DNA of 64,000 nucleotides from Anagrus nilaparvatae (GCA_022575985.1 JAKSXM010000007.1:60666501-60730500), one strand, 5' to 3'; counted from the first letter of the stretch, positions 1 to 12,180 are shown. Made by a program: numbers and translations. The notes: generated by a model not told the origin, from the sequence alone.

Positions 1-1176
1 CTTTTCAATTTTTTTTCCTGTTTTACATTTTCTTCTTTGTCACCGTCTTCTGATAAATCTCTTTTTAAACTCCAACAATAGTCAGCCAACATTCTTTCAT
101 CCCACCTACCTTAGTATCGCTTTTCCATTACCTTAATGTCCTGGTGGAATCTTTCACCCTGTTCTTCACTCTAGTTGCCTAAATTGCTCGGAAAATAATC
201 TACACGTGTTTCAAGATAGTGCAGTTTTACATTCATTGGGCAACCATGCTCTTTATAATTTTCAAGCAACTTTTTTATTTCCTCTTTGTAATTTTCACTT
301 TTGTGATTACCTAAAAAATTTTCAGATACAAATTTGAAACTCTCCCAAGCATTTTTCTGTTTATTTTCCATGCATTTTATGAACTCAGTGTCTCGAAAAA
401 GTTTGCGAATTTCAGGACCATCAAAAACACCTGCTTTAATCTTAGCGTCTGTTTTTTCGGGAATTTTTGCTGTATATACTTATATGCTTTACTCACTTTT
501 CTATCTAATGCTCTGACGAACTGCTTCATTAAACCAAGTTTTAAGTGGAGAGGAGGAGAAGCATATTCTGAGGTGGTACTAAGGGTTCATGGATAATGTT
601 TGCTGTACCTGGAGTTAAGGAACTTCGAACAGCCCAATCCTTATTTATATAATGATTCTGGCGATCGCGACTGTCAAACATACACAAAAAGCATGAATAC
701 TTAGTAAAACCTGCTTGTTGCCCTAACAAGATAGATATTATTTTCAAATCCCCACAAATTTTCCAATTGTGATCCTTATACTTTATTTTTTCAAGAATAA
801 ATTTCATTGTTTCATATTCTTCTGACATATTTACAGAATGAGCTATTGGTATTGAAGCTAGTACATTGGTATTATGTAAGAGGACAGCCTTTAGACTGCG
901 TAAAGAAGAGTCAATAAAAAGTCTCTATTCTTCACTTTTATAAATATCGGGCTCAAAGCTGTTAATAAGACCTTTGACATCTGTGCAATACACAAGAGAC
1001 TCTTCTTTTTTAAAAAAAGGTAGCAACTCTTTGTCTCGATTTCGATAGTAGGAACTTGATGTATCTTTTGTCGTAAGTCCATCATGTTTCATTTCTGATG
1101 CAAGATATTCTGCAGCATCTTTAGCTAATCCTAGGTTTCTGACAATGTCATTTAATTTTGCTTGATTCCATTTCAT
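1..1176 (-). pseudogene. Broken copy of a multicopy animal gene family of unknown function (transposon-associated)
   Basis: Read on the minus strand from 1176 to 1, several open pieces line up as one protein. Residues beginning MKWNQAKLNDIV are at 1176-925. A central piece with CGDLKIISILLGQQAGFTKY and FLCMFDSRDRQNHY is at 828-541. A piece with FLGNHKSENYKEEI and VKLHYLETRVDYFPSNLG is at 371-174. A last piece resembling EEQGERFHQDIKVMEKRY and WDERMLADYCWSLKRDLSED follows at about 173-20. In-frame stops (for example just after FPSNLGN and after KVMEKRY) and frame changes near 370-540 show it is dead. I recognise the motif series from a protein family found in many copies in arthropods and cnidarians, with no assigned function that I know of. 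Its high copy number suggests a link to a mobile element. Family recognition is from memory and needs a search. Confidence 0.6.
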
Positions 1177-1217
1177 TCCATTCCATCTTCATCCATAAAA
1201 ATTACCTTTAAACTTTT

Positions 1218-1650
1218 TCCATACACTGAATTCATAAAATGCATGGAAAATATATATAGAGAAAAATGCTTGGGAAAGTTTTAACCATGTAGTTCAATAT
1301 TTTTTAATTAGAGACAAAAGTGACGATTTCATAGAGGAAATAAAAAAATTGCTTGAAAATTATAAAGAGCTTGGTTACCTAATGAATGTAAAACTGCACT
1401 ATCTTGAAACACATATAGATTAATCCCGAGCAATTTAGGTGACTACAGTGAGAAACAGGGTGAAAGATTCCAACAGGACATTAAGGTAATAGAAAAGCGA
1501 TATCAAGGTAGGTGGGACAAAAGATTTATCAGAAGACAGCGAGGAAGAAGAGAATGTAAAAAGCGAAATAAAATTGAAAAGAAAAGCACCGTGTAAACTT
1601 AGAAGGTCTTTTAAAAGTAAAAGAGTACTCATTTTTCGTAAACCAAATTT
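1218..1650 (+). pseudogene. Inverted second copy of the 3' part of the neighbouring pseudogene
   Basis: The plus strand here repeats, in opposite orientation, the part found on the minus strand at about 1-385. Matching blocks include gaattcataaaatgcatgg, gtaaaactgcactatcttga, cagggtgaaagattccaaca and the segment coding for DIKVIEKRYQGRW. The copy has diverged and has lost its frame, with a stop after the VKLHYLETHID segment and a deletion after GRW. With the minus-strand copy it forms an imperfect inverted repeat with about 830 bases between the arms. The minus-strand open frame at 1435-1665 is only the antisense shadow of this piece. Confidence 0.65.
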
Positions 1651-1839
1651 CCCAGTATTTTGCAATTTATATTAAATTTTTATAAAGAACGAATTTTTGA
1701 CCACCTAACATATGAGCTAGAATTGAATTTGTGCCTGAAATGAGTATTTAAAAGAGTTCTCATAAACATTTTTTCATTACATACTCCAAAATAGCTAGAA
1801 ATGAACATTAAAATTGAAATCTTACAAATAACTAGTATT

Positions 1840-2480
1840 TGACGCCTAGAGTTGTGGTGAATAACATCAAGTGGGCAAGGTGTAAGGACTCATATGAGGT
1901 TTAAAATAAGTTTGCATAAATGATTTGAATTTTCCTAAACCAAAACACCAAAGAATTTGCACTAATTTTAATTTTTTATTAAAAATCCGTTTTTGACCCC
2001 TAGGGGGTCTAATTACTGCTACTAGGGGTACTAGTATTTGACCCCTAGAAGAGTGGTGACCAACATCGAGTAGGTGAGGTATATGGGCTCATACAAGGTT
2101 TGCATAAATGATTTAAATTTTCCTACACCAAAACACTAAAGAATATGCACTAATTTTAATTTTTTACTAAAAAATCAGTTTCTGACCCCTTGGGGGTATG
2201 ATAACCGATACTAGGGGTATTTCAGGGGTTCACCGGGATTTGCATAAATATTTTTAGTTTTCCTACAAAAAAGACCAAAGAATTTACATTAGTTTGAATT
2301 TTTTACTAAAATCAGTTTTTGACCCCTAGGGGGTCTAGTTACTGATACTAGGGGTGCTTTAGAGGCTAATATGGAGTTCGAAAACAGTTGGCATAAATAT
2401 TTTTAGTAATTTTACACCAAAATATCTAAGAATATGCACTAATTTAAAATTTTTATAAAAAACTTATTTTTAACCCCCCT
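1840..2480. repeat. Degenerate tandem repeat, units of about 140-180 bases
   Basis: A block containing gacccctagggggtct, a copy of actaggggt, then tttgcataaatgattt, tttcctacaccaaaac and aagaatatgcactaatttta recurs about four times (near 1900, 2085, 2240 and 2385). The copies vary in length and have diverged by substitution and small deletions. There is no open frame. The nature of the repeat, satellite-like or transposon-internal, is unknown. Confidence 0.6.
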
Positions 2481-3574
2481 AGGGGGGTGCTTGGTGGTGC
2501 TGGGGGTGCTGGGGGGAAACTGGACAATCAAATCGAATTTTGGATGGAAAATTTAAGTAAAAAACGTAAAGTTAGTCAGGTCTACCTTCTGGGTTTTGAC
2601 TTTTTTTTTGTGGGCCTGTGTTATTTTATAATTTGAAATAATTTTAATATATTAAAATGAAAAGTAATTAAAAATTTGAATATTTTTACATGATGAATGT
2701 TCTCTTAGTGCATTATTAAATTCTGATTGAAATAATTCAAATTATTACATGATTGATTTGTAAAATTATGATCATGTATTATCATTTTTTTGCACCTTGT
2801 TTCTATTTTTATTAGATGATTAAGTCGTGTTATATTAAATATTATATACTTTTGTACTTTTCATTGCCTTTGCTTTGTTATACGAAATATTTTTTTTTAA
2901 TAAATAAAAATATTTTTATAAATAATCCAGACATTTCACATTATCTGATAAAGCTAATATTCATTCTAATAATTTTTTCAAAAAATTAACCGATCCTTTG
3001 ACCCCTTCTACACCACCACATAATCTTCTTTTTTTATGTTAATCATGTCTGCTAGACATTAATTTTTGGTGTAGGTGGCCGAAGAATATATCTTAAAGAC
3101 ATAATTCGAATAAATTTCTAGTAAACATGATTATCATAAAAGGTACTCATCTACTATAAAATGCCTTTCACGACCATAATTCTATTTCCCCGACTGCTTA
3201 AAATAAATATCTCCTTTAGAATTTCTGTTAAATACAGATTCATTTATTTATTCTAAAAAGGACTTAAGTAGATTAGTTTAATTTGAAAAAAAGTATCAAA
3301 CAAAGAGAATTTTATTTAAACCATTTGTCGATTTCCCAAAAAAATAAAGCCCTTAGAGGGGGTCAACTTTTAGTAAATTTAATACTGCACACCTACCCAG
3401 CATAGATTTTCTTGTTTTTTGTACAATTTGAAACGATAATTTACCAGTAAATAAGGCAGCAATTTTTTGGTAAAAGTTCAAGTTATGGGCTTTTTACAAG
3501 AAAAAATTTTCGACGCAGTAAAGTATATTTTTTTAAACAATAAATTGACTCATTCCTTTGGATAGACAAGAAAC
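2481..3574. other. Noncoding AT-rich stretch
   Basis: Contains short G-rich words at its left edge (near 2480-2515, running out of the tandem repeat) and otherwise plain AT-rich sequence. I see no gene, RNA or clear repeat. Confidence 0.5.
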
Positions 3575-5346
3575 AAGTTACATTAGACTGGTTTTTTTTT
3601 TTCGAAGTATCCGGGATTCCTAACGCGCCGGCAGAATTCAAAAATATAAGTAAAAAAAATAAGTTTCTCGTTGGATTTAGATCAAAACATCGATTTTCGA
3701 GCCCACGATAGCTCTCGAAAGTTTTTTTTTTGGCCTCCTTAAAATTGGGATTATCTTAAAACTTTCAGTTTTTCTAGTGGATTCAAATCGCGTTTAAGAT
3801 TATGTTCCAATTAACATTCCTTTTACTTTTTCCCCAGGAATCCGATGAAACCATTTATTTTAGTTTTAGACCACGTTTTATAGGAGAAAAATCGATTTTA
3901 TTCGTTTATAGGGTCCCAATTTTAAGGAAATCTATTATAAAAAGTTAGTAGTTTTCAAAATAAGTATTTCTGATTATTATTTACAAGAAATTCTCTTATA
4001 CTTTTTCCCCAGGAATCCGATGAAACCATTTATTTTAACTTTTGACCACTTCTTATATGAGAAAAATCGACTTTTGTCGTGTTTCAGGGTCCCAATTTTA
4101 AGGGAATTCATCATATAAGTTTAATAATTTGCAAAACAAATTTTTCTGAATATTATTTACTAAAGGGACTTATGTATTTTTTCCCCAGAGATTCGATGAA
4201 ACCATTTATTTTAGCTTTTGACCAAGTTTTATAGAAGAAAAATAGATTTTTGTAATTTTTCAGAGTCATAATTTTAAGGAAATCAATTATAAGAGTTTTT
4301 TACTTTTCAGAATATATTTTTCTGAATATTATTTATTAATGATACTTGCGTATTTTTTCCTGAGGAATTCTATGGAACAAATTAATGTTATATCTGTAGT
4401 TCAAAAAGCTTTTTGTTTTTATCTGTAATCCATTAGTAATTCAAAAAGCATAATGCAAATAAAATATGGAAAAATCAGTAAATTTTAGAAAAACAGATTT
4501 TCTCGCAAAAGAAATGCCCAGATAAAAAATTAAATTCTTCCATCAAATTCCTCAGGAAAAAATATTCAAGTATCATTAGTAAAGGATATTCAGAAAAATT
4601 TTTTTTATAAGCTATTAAACTTTAATGATTGATTCCCTTAAAATTGGGACCTTGAAAAACGACGAAAATCGATTTATCGTATAAGACGAGGTCAAAAGCA
4701 AAAATAAATAGTTTCATCGGATTTCTGGGGAAAAAGTACATAAGTTCCTTTAGTAAATAATAATCAGAAAAACTTATTTTGAAAACTACTAACTTTTTAT
4801 AATAGATTTCCTTAAAATTGGGACCCTAAAAACGAATAAAATCGATTTTTCTCTTATAAAACGTGGTCAAAAGCTAAAATAAATGGTTTCATCGAATTCT
4901 TAGGGAAAAAATAGACAAGTTCCTCTTGTTAACAATATACAGAAAAATTTATTTAGAAAACTACAAAACTTTTAAAATTGGTCACCTTGAAATTTGGACC
5001 CTAAAGGGAAACGAAAATCGATTTTTCTCCTATAAAACGTGGTCAAAAACTAAAATAAATGGTTTCATCGGATTCCTGGGGAAAAAATACTAAGGAATGT
5101 TAATTGGAACATAATCTTAAACGCGATTTGAATCCACTAGAAAAACTGAAAGTTTTAAGATAATGCCAATTTTAAGGAGGCCAAAAAAAAACTTTCGAGA
5201 GCTATCGTGGGCTCAAAAATCGATGTTTTGATCTAAATCCAACGAGAAACTTATTTTTTTTACTTATATTTTTGAATTCTGCCGGCGCGTTAGGATACTA
5301 CGTTAATCCCGGATACTTCGAAAAAAAAACCAGTCTAAAGTTACAT
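3575..5346. mobile_element. Foldback DNA transposon with 9-base target duplication
   Basis: The element proper is 3584-5337 (1754 bases). It starts tagactgg and ends ccagtcta. It is flanked on both sides by the identical 9-mer aagttacat (3575-3583 and 5338-5346), a perfect target-site duplication. The two halves are inverted copies of each other (roughly 3584-4400 against 4520-5337), including the words taacgcgccggcagaattc and its complement. Inside each arm lie direct repeats of about 170 bases carrying aatccgatgaaaccatttat and gggtcccaattttaagg. Long inverted termini built from tandem repeats plus a 9-base duplication match the known design of Drosophila foldback (FB) elements, which are allied to the Mutator superfamily. 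No transposase frame is present, so it is non-autonomous. The right end has a short extra stretch (gatactacgttaatcc). Confidence 0.85.
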
Positions 5347-6204
5347 TCACCTGTTTTCGCCAAAAGGCTTAATTTTCCCTGTTAAATATATAAGATTTTT
5401 AAGTTATTTCCGAGATTATTTCGAATGTTAATTCTTTCTTAACTAAAAAACTTTACCCAACAAGTTTTTATTTTGTAAAATGGGTTTTTTAAATGGCCAG
5501 CAACTGACATTTTTACAAATATTACATTTCAAAAAAAATATTCTCAAAATAGATCAAAAAGCTAGCATTATTTAAAAGGAGAAATCGAATCTTTTAGGGA
5601 AAATAGAGTTTACATAAAAAAACTGATAAAAATGGTTTTAAAACTATTTGAATTAGTTAAAATTCCTTATCAACCAAGTTTTTTAATAAAAAAAGTGCTA
5701 ATGAAAAGGGTAAAACGGATTTTTTTGAAAATTTTTATTTTGGCCACATCGAAAGGGAAAATGTCCGATATTTTTTTTCTTCAAATTTTTCGCTGTTTCG
5801 TACCGAAAAAGGTTTGAAACAGTGAAAAACTTAAATCAATATGGTTCACCGGGTCAAAGGGCCCTAAAAACCTGACATAAATGGATTTAAGTGAGTTTTA
5901 AAGTTTTTTGATTTTTAGACATTTTGGCTTTATTCGCATAAAACCATTTGAATTATTTAAAATTTATTATAAATCAAGATTTCTAATAAAAATACCCTGC
6001 CAACTAGCTGGCACTAAGGTTCCTCAAACAATGAGCTAAATACTTCAATATGCTACAGATATCACCGATTACAAGCATGCAATCATACACACATTTCTAT
6101 TAACTTTTAAAAGTTAAAAGAAAATTTATGTATTGAATTTAACTAAATCTATTTTTTTCAAAATAAAATTTAACGTAATTCATTGGATAATAATTATTCA
6201 AGAT
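5347..6204. other. Noncoding AT-rich stretch
   Basis: No gene recognised. The 61-codon plus frame at 5632-5817 is lysine/phenylalanine-rich and looks like chance. From about 6000 the word aaggttcctcaaacaatgag resembles the inverted form of the gttcctcattgaggaacc palindrome near 6770, so the stretch 6000-6785 may be one repeat element. Confidence 0.4.
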
Positions 6205-6560
6205 AGTACTTTCATGGAATTAAATGAAGTATGACACCAAAAAAAAAAAAATATTGCAGTTTTTTTAATTTTTTTGTTTTTTTAATTTTGAGAAAAAATT
6301 TTTGAAAAAATTCGGTATCAGATCCAAAAAATGATTATAAACAAACTTTCTAAAACTAGTACTTTCATAGAAATAAATTAGGTACTACGTCCTAAAAGAA
6401 AAAAAAAATTGGTGTTTTTTGTATTTTTTCGTTAAAAAAAATTTTCAAAATATTAAGTATCTGATTCGAGATATAGAGTAAAAACCATACTTTCAAATAT
6501 AAGTACTTTCGTAGAAACAAATGAGGTATTACATCCAATTTAAAAAAAAAAGTACCCCGA
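6205..6560. repeat. Tandem repeat of about 150 bases, three copies
   Basis: The motif agtactttcatagaaataaa, followed by a word close to gaggtattacatcc, then a poly-A tract and a poly-T tract, occurs at 6205, 6358 and 6502 (spacings 153 and 144). The copies have diverged. It lies inside a probable larger repeat element at 6000-6785. Confidence 0.6.
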
Positions 6561-6638
6561 GCTTTTTTGGTGAAAAAATGTTTGAAAAAAAAATTATGTC
6601 TCAGCTCCATAATGTTTGTGAAATATCACCGATTACAT

Positions 6639-6639
<1 letters not shown>

Positions 6640-6671
<32 letters not shown>

Positions 6672-6785
6672 TACAGACTTTTTTTTAAAAACGGTTTTTT
6701 AGCTTCCTGGGGTCTCAAAACGTGCTTATATGCCAAAAAATCAAAAATCAAAATTTGACCTATCACAGTTCCTCATTGAGGAACC
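6640..6785. repeat. (AC)n microsatellite and dispersed-repeat end
   Basis: An (ac) tract lies at about 6645-6671. After it comes ggtctcaaaacgtgcttat, tgccaaaaaatcaaaaatc and the perfect palindrome gttcctcattgaggaac. A reverse-complement match to the first two blocks is present at about 24530-24600, so this is one end of a dispersed repeat. Confidence 0.6.
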
Positions 6786-7435
6786 AAAAACAAAAATCGA
6801 TTTTTTTCCCCACAAACAGACTTGCCACCTTAATTAAATATTTTGTACACAGAAGGGCAATGGCTAAGAATGATCCGGGCCGTACACTAAAAAGTTAAGC
6901 TTACTTATGGAACAAAAACGAGAATGACTTGTCGATAATGTTAAATTGTGAGGTGGCAGTGTTAAGATTATCTAAAAAACCTTACTTATAAACATTGATC
7001 CCTGTGTCTCTAAGCCCAGAAGGCTCATTAAAATAAACGGCTGGCATAAAAATTGTTCTTTTAACATGCTAAACTTATTTATAATAATAAATTGTAATTA
7101 AGTTTCTAAAAGGTCTTCCCTTTTAGCCCTTGTTGCCGTATACACGCTCCTATGTCTCTTTGGCTTTGAGTTTGTATCGTTAATTCACTCAAATCTTCGC
7201 TAAATATTTACCTCGATGATTTAATTCAGATTGACATATAACTAATTTCCATACCAATATTCTAGAAACATGTTCCATGATGAAAATATGTGCATAACTT
7301 TCTGATTCAGTGATAAAAATTTATTTGAATATTTTTTTATGTAAAGTTAAGTAATCAATTCTTTTTCGAGTATATTTGCAATATAAAATCTCACAAAATC
7401 ATTTGTTTACATAATTATTTTAAGAAAGCAATGTA
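6786..7435. other. Noncoding stretch without recognised features
   Basis: Ordinary AT-rich sequence. I see no gene, RNA or clear repeat. Confidence 0.5.
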
Positions 7436-8176
7436 TTGTTATTTGGTCTACTGTTAAGTTTTTTGGGTCGCTGATTACGAAAATCGGGGTCTTTTCCGGT
7501 AGACATTTGCGGAACACCCTTAAATTTGCAAAAACTACCGTAAAAGGGATTTTTTTCGATGTATTCGTATTTTGAGTGACAAGATTATGGATTTTTTGGG
7601 TCTCTGATAAAGAATTTAGGGGATTTTTTAATGAAAAATTAATATTTCAGCCCTTAAATAAGCAAAAACAAAAATTGATATTTTTATGATGTTTTTTAAA
7701 AAGTTTAAAAAAGTAAAAAATGCATGAATGTGGCAAAAAATGTCTTTGTATGGGACAATTCAATTAAGTTAAGGTTAATATTTTATAAAAAGTCTCCGAA
7801 ATAATTAGTCAGCTCACATAAGGACAAAATTTAAATGCAGACACTCAAAGTGCAAAAATAGTAAACCCCCCCCCCCCTTTTAGGGGTAATTTTCGCTAAT
7901 TTAAAAGTCAAATATTAATTTTTCATTTGAATTCCATCAAATACTGGATTAGCGACCCAAAAAACTCATACGGGCTAAGTCTGGACATTCAAAATGTGAA
8001 TACATAAAAAAATACCCGTTTTTAGGGATAGTTTTTGCAAATTTAAGGGTGTTCCGCAAATATCTCTTGGAAAAGACATCGATTTTCGTGATCAGAAACC
8101 CAAAAAACCTATATTAGACAAAATCTCATGACGACCAGTAACTAAACAACCGCCCACCCCCATAATTTTCCTGGGG
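7436..8176. repeat. Family A palindromic element, copy 1
   Basis: The left half carries ttttttgggtcgctgattac, ttgcggaacacccttaaatt and gcaaaaactaccgtaaaagg. The right half carries their complements (tagcgacccaaaaaactcat, tttgcaaatttaagggtgtt, gatcagaaacccaaaaaacc). Several shorter sub-units are repeated within it. The right end is ctgggg followed by TA, as in copy 4 at 59531-60097. The left end has no clear terminal inverted repeat. No coding capacity. A run of 12 C lies at 7866-7877. Confidence 0.65.
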
Positions 8177-8446
8177 TATATTATGAATGAAAAATTATCT
8201 CACTGTATCTCAAATCATCAACATGGTTTATGAAAAACAGGTCAGTATAACTTGTTGAACGAAACTATTGAACGGATTAAATCCTATTTACTATGACTTT
8301 TCCAAGCAGTACGTTTTTGAACGTTATCTCTACCTGGCTTCCTGTACTTTCAGGTGTTCCACAAGGTTCTTCCCCAGGACCAATTCTTTTTTGACTTTTT
8401 ATTAATGACACTTATACTTATTTAAGTAACTTAAGTTGTTATTAAC

Positions 8447-8840
8447 ATGGAACATGTTCATTGGATGGGGTATTTGAAAAAGTTTGGCTCGGCAGGGGGG
8501 GGGTGAAAAATTGACGTTTTTTAAAGGGGGTGAAATATTGACGTTTTTAGGGGAGGGGTGAAAAAGTGGCGTTTTTAGGGGGGGGGGGGGGGTGAAATGG
8601 ACTTAAAATATTTTCGATTTAGGGACTTAAATAATTTGAAGTGGAAGTCAGGGCCTGATCAGGCCCTGATAACAACAACAACTTAGAATACTTTAAGTTT
8701 ATAGACTTAGGATAGTACATATTTCAGAATTTATTGTAATTTTGGTTTTTGGATTTATTACTGTTATTAGTAAACATGTTCCATGCTCTTTGGTTGTGTA
8801 GTTACACAAACCGATTATAAATTTTTAATATTCAAAAATA
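8447..8840. repeat. Family B G-rich element, copy 1
   Basis: Starts near aacatggaacatgttcattg. It has repeats of ggggtgaaaaattgacgttt with G runs of 9 (8495-8503) and 15 (8578-8592), the palindrome cctgatcaggccctgat, and ends near aaacatgttccatgctcttt and gtgtagttacacaaac. A second copy with the same order is at 9888-10240. The ends look like inverted repeats around catgttcc, but exact borders are uncertain. Noncoding. Confidence 0.6.
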
Positions 8841-9887
8841 ATCTATTAATATATTTAATAAAAATACTAGATTTATGAGGTAAAAATTTGTTCTTTATTT
8901 TTACAATAAATTGCTCACGTTTCAAAGACTTTGAGTATTCATTATCATGGCTAAAAATTCTTCACTGAGTAAAGATCTTATAAGATTAATATATATACTA
9001 ATCTGTGATTCTTTATAACAATGATTTTTTACATGAAAAAAAATCAGTTTATTATAAAAAATTATAATATTATTAACTTTTTATACTATATGTAACGTCG
9101 TGTAAATATAATATGTAAATTAAAGGTGAAAACGCTTGTTAAATTTTGAATAAAAATTTGTAACTTTAAAATTTTCAAAAGCCTTAGTAATTTAAATTTT
9201 CAACTGTTTTAAATAAAAATATGGAAACTATTCTTTTCCATTACAATAAAACAATCCTTTTTCTTCATCAATTTTTTAAAAACTTGCATTTACTGTTGAA
9301 TTTTTATTTGCAAATGCGGGTCTAAAAGGCCAGACAATACATAATGAACTTACCTTTCGCAGTAATATAGTCGATGTAAAAAAAATAATTTTATAAAATT
9401 TGTTAAAGGTACTTCAACATATCTTGTAAGACCACCCGGGGTGCCATCAAATTATTATATTTCTCGTTTACCTTTCTTCAACTTTCTTTTTCTTTCATTA
9501 TTATTTTTTAGATATTTTTTTTATTATTTGTTTTAAATTGATTTTTATGTTAGATTTATTATATACACACAACAATAATGTTATGTTCTTTTATTTTATA
9601 AAACACATAAAAATTTTTTTAGTTCTACATATTATTTAGCTTGCGGGTGCAATAATTAAAGGCGACTAAACCAACAGACTCATTTACTTCAGTTAAATCT
9701 GACTACGTGTATAATATTTACCTATATTTCAAAAACTAATTATAAAACATGTAAGGACGTTTAAGTGTACAAGAATATTTTTAAAATTATTATAATAAGT
9801 TATTAACTCAATAATAAGTATTAATATTATGGCAATAAACATATATGGGCTGATCCATGTAGTTTTAGCAGAAAATTTTTTTTTATT
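8841..9887. other. Noncoding AT-rich stretch between two family-B copies
   Basis: No gene or repeat recognised, apart from simple A/T tracts. Confidence 0.5.
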
Positions 9888-10240
9888 TTAACATAGAACA
9901 TATACATTGGATGGAGTATTTGAAAAAGTCCGGCTCAGCAGAGAGGGGGGGTGAAAAATTGGCGTTTTTAGGGGTGGTAAAAAAATGACTTTTTTAGAAT
10001 TAGACTTAGAATAATTTGTTGTGGAAATCAAGGCCTGATCAGGCCCTGATAATAACAAGAACTTAGAATACTTTAGGTTTATGGACTTAAGATAATTTAT
10101 ATTTTGGGATTTATTGTAATTTCGGTTTTAGGATTTATGATAATTAGGGAGTATACGTTAAAACTTTTATAAGTGAACATGTTCCATGATCGTTGGTTGT
10201 GTAAAATCACAAAACAGTTATAAGTTTTTTTTAGTTTTCA
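9888..10240. repeat. Family B G-rich element, copy 2
   Basis: Same order of words as the copy at 8447-8840: acattggatggagtatttg, ggctcagcagagag, gggtgaaaaattggcgtttt, aggcctgatcaggccctgat, then aacatgttccatgatcgttg near the right end. It is shorter in the G-rich part. Direct orientation relative to copy 1. Confidence 0.6.
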
Positions 10241-11770
10241 TCAATCTAAATTATGATATCTCAAACTTTGTGTAATTATCTGAGGGAGTTAAGAAATAAT
10301 TGTGAAGAAAATTATTTTTCATAGCACTTTTTTAGTTTTCATATCAATATCATATTCAAAGGTACATACCTTATGTAACAAAATAATAAACTCTAATTAT
10401 ACCTCTGGCTTTAAAAAGTATGTTTACATATCAGAATTCTGACAAAAGTAGTGTAGGATATTTGAAACACCATATTGCACCATATGGTTATGGATCGATT
10501 TATTATTAAGTAAAAGAATTTTTTCCTGTGTTACCTAGATATTTTATCATTATCAAAATGTTAAAAGTGACGAAACCAGGTTTTTAAAGTCCTGTGGCTT
10601 TTTAGAGCCAAAATTAATCCAAGACCGACCAAAAGACAAAAAAAGGGTGCATTGTTGAAATTAAATGGATCAGCTCATATATTATTATAATTAGTAAATA
10701 AGAAGACCTCACATTAAAATATTTATTACATTATTATTAATAACTCTAACTGCTATTACTTGTATATTAAAAAAATATTAATAAAATCACAGTTTAACAA
10801 TTTATTTTTAATGTACAAATTTATAATTTTTTACACTTTTTATCTAAAAATGCATTTGTTTAAAAAAAGTTATTCAAATACTTGCATTATTAACAAAAGA
10901 AATTCGCTAAAGATTTTTAACAAAAGAATTTTGCTAAAGATTTTTCATTGTACAATAATCTGTTTTCTAATCTTAAACTCATTTTCTATCCATTTTAGCT
11001 TCTGACGAAAAATCATAATAGAAAAAACGTAAAAATACACAAGGTTTTGATTTTCAAATGGAATCCCAAAACCTATATTTTGTTATTGTATCTAATATAA
11101 TTTGATCTCTATAATTATAAGTAAGTTTTTGTGAAGGCCAAAAATTTTCATTAAATCTCGTTTATGTTTACTAATTTTTTTGTATATTGATAGATAGATC
11201 CAAAAGTGGAAAATTCCTAAAAATGACCAATAAGTAAAGAAATTTTATAATGAGAAAATTTTTATGTCTTTACAGGAGTTCATACGACGAGTACTTGAAT
11301 ATGTAACCTATTTGTACAATAAATGATAATACTGAAAATGTTACTAAAACTTTTGATCAAAAGCTTAGAATTCAAAATACCAAGTGGAGCCTTTAAAACT
11401 TGAGGTACAAATGCATTATAGCTAGAAAACTCTATTCAGGAATTGAATTTTTTTTTAAAGGTTATAGGGAGTATGGTATCTTTTGAAAAAATTTTACTAT
11501 TTATGCGCGTGAATTTGAGATTTGCAGGGATATGGAAAGGAGCAAAGGAGATTCTTCAAGATAAGCCTGGAGAGACAATCAATTAATTTTGTACAGCGTA
11601 AACAGAAAATTGTGAAATTTCTCAAGAAATCCAAAATGAAAAACAAAATTTATTTGATGACAGAAAAAGTATAAAAATGAAAAACTTTTGAAAATAAAAA
11701 TATATATTGTTTTTTTAGTGGCTAGGTGTTAAAAAACAAGTGTTAAATAGCAAATATCCCTTAAAAACTA
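10241..11770. other. Noncoding AT-rich stretch
   Basis: No gene recognised. The 81-codon plus frame at 10760-11005 is rich in Lys, Asn, Ile, Phe and Leu, as random AT-rich DNA gives, and has no recognisable domain. Confidence 0.5.
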
Positions 11771-12180
11771 CACTGTAAAAAGTAACTTTCTTAGATTAAA
11801 AAAATAAAAATAGAATTTTTTCGAAAAATTAGTAAATTTTCAAAAAATATTTGTAAATATTCGAAAAAAATCGTAAATTTACTCAATTTAGTTTATTATC
11901 GAAAAACTGGAGAATTCTCGATTTTTTTTGTGAATTTACGAAAAAAGTTGTCAATTCACAACTATTTCTCGTAAATTTACAACTATTTTTTATAAATTTT
12001 CGAAAAAAAATTGCAAATTATCAATTTTTCTTGCGAATTCACAAAAAAAAATCGAGAATTCTCCAATTTTTCGATAATAAACTAAATTTAGTAAATTTAC
12101 GATTTTTTTCGAATATTTACAAATTTTTTCGAAAATGTTTTAATTTTTTTGTTAATATAAGGAAGTTACTTTTTATAGTG
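11771..12180. mobile_element. Hairpin MITE with TA target duplication
   Basis: Begins cactgtaaaaagtaactttc and ends with its near complement ggaagttactttttatagtg, flanked by TA on both sides (11769-11770 and 12181-12182). The arms continue inward with tcgagaattctccaattttt on the right and its complement on the left, so most of the 410 bases would fold into one hairpin. There is no coding capacity. A TA duplication with long inverted repeats is typical of Tc1/mariner-derived MITEs. The superfamily is an inference. Confidence 0.75.

Noticed and set aside
10760..11005. 81-codon plus frame and similar Lys/Asn/Ile/Phe-rich frames across the window
   Set aside because: Expected by chance in AT-rich DNA; no domain, conservation or splice context visible.
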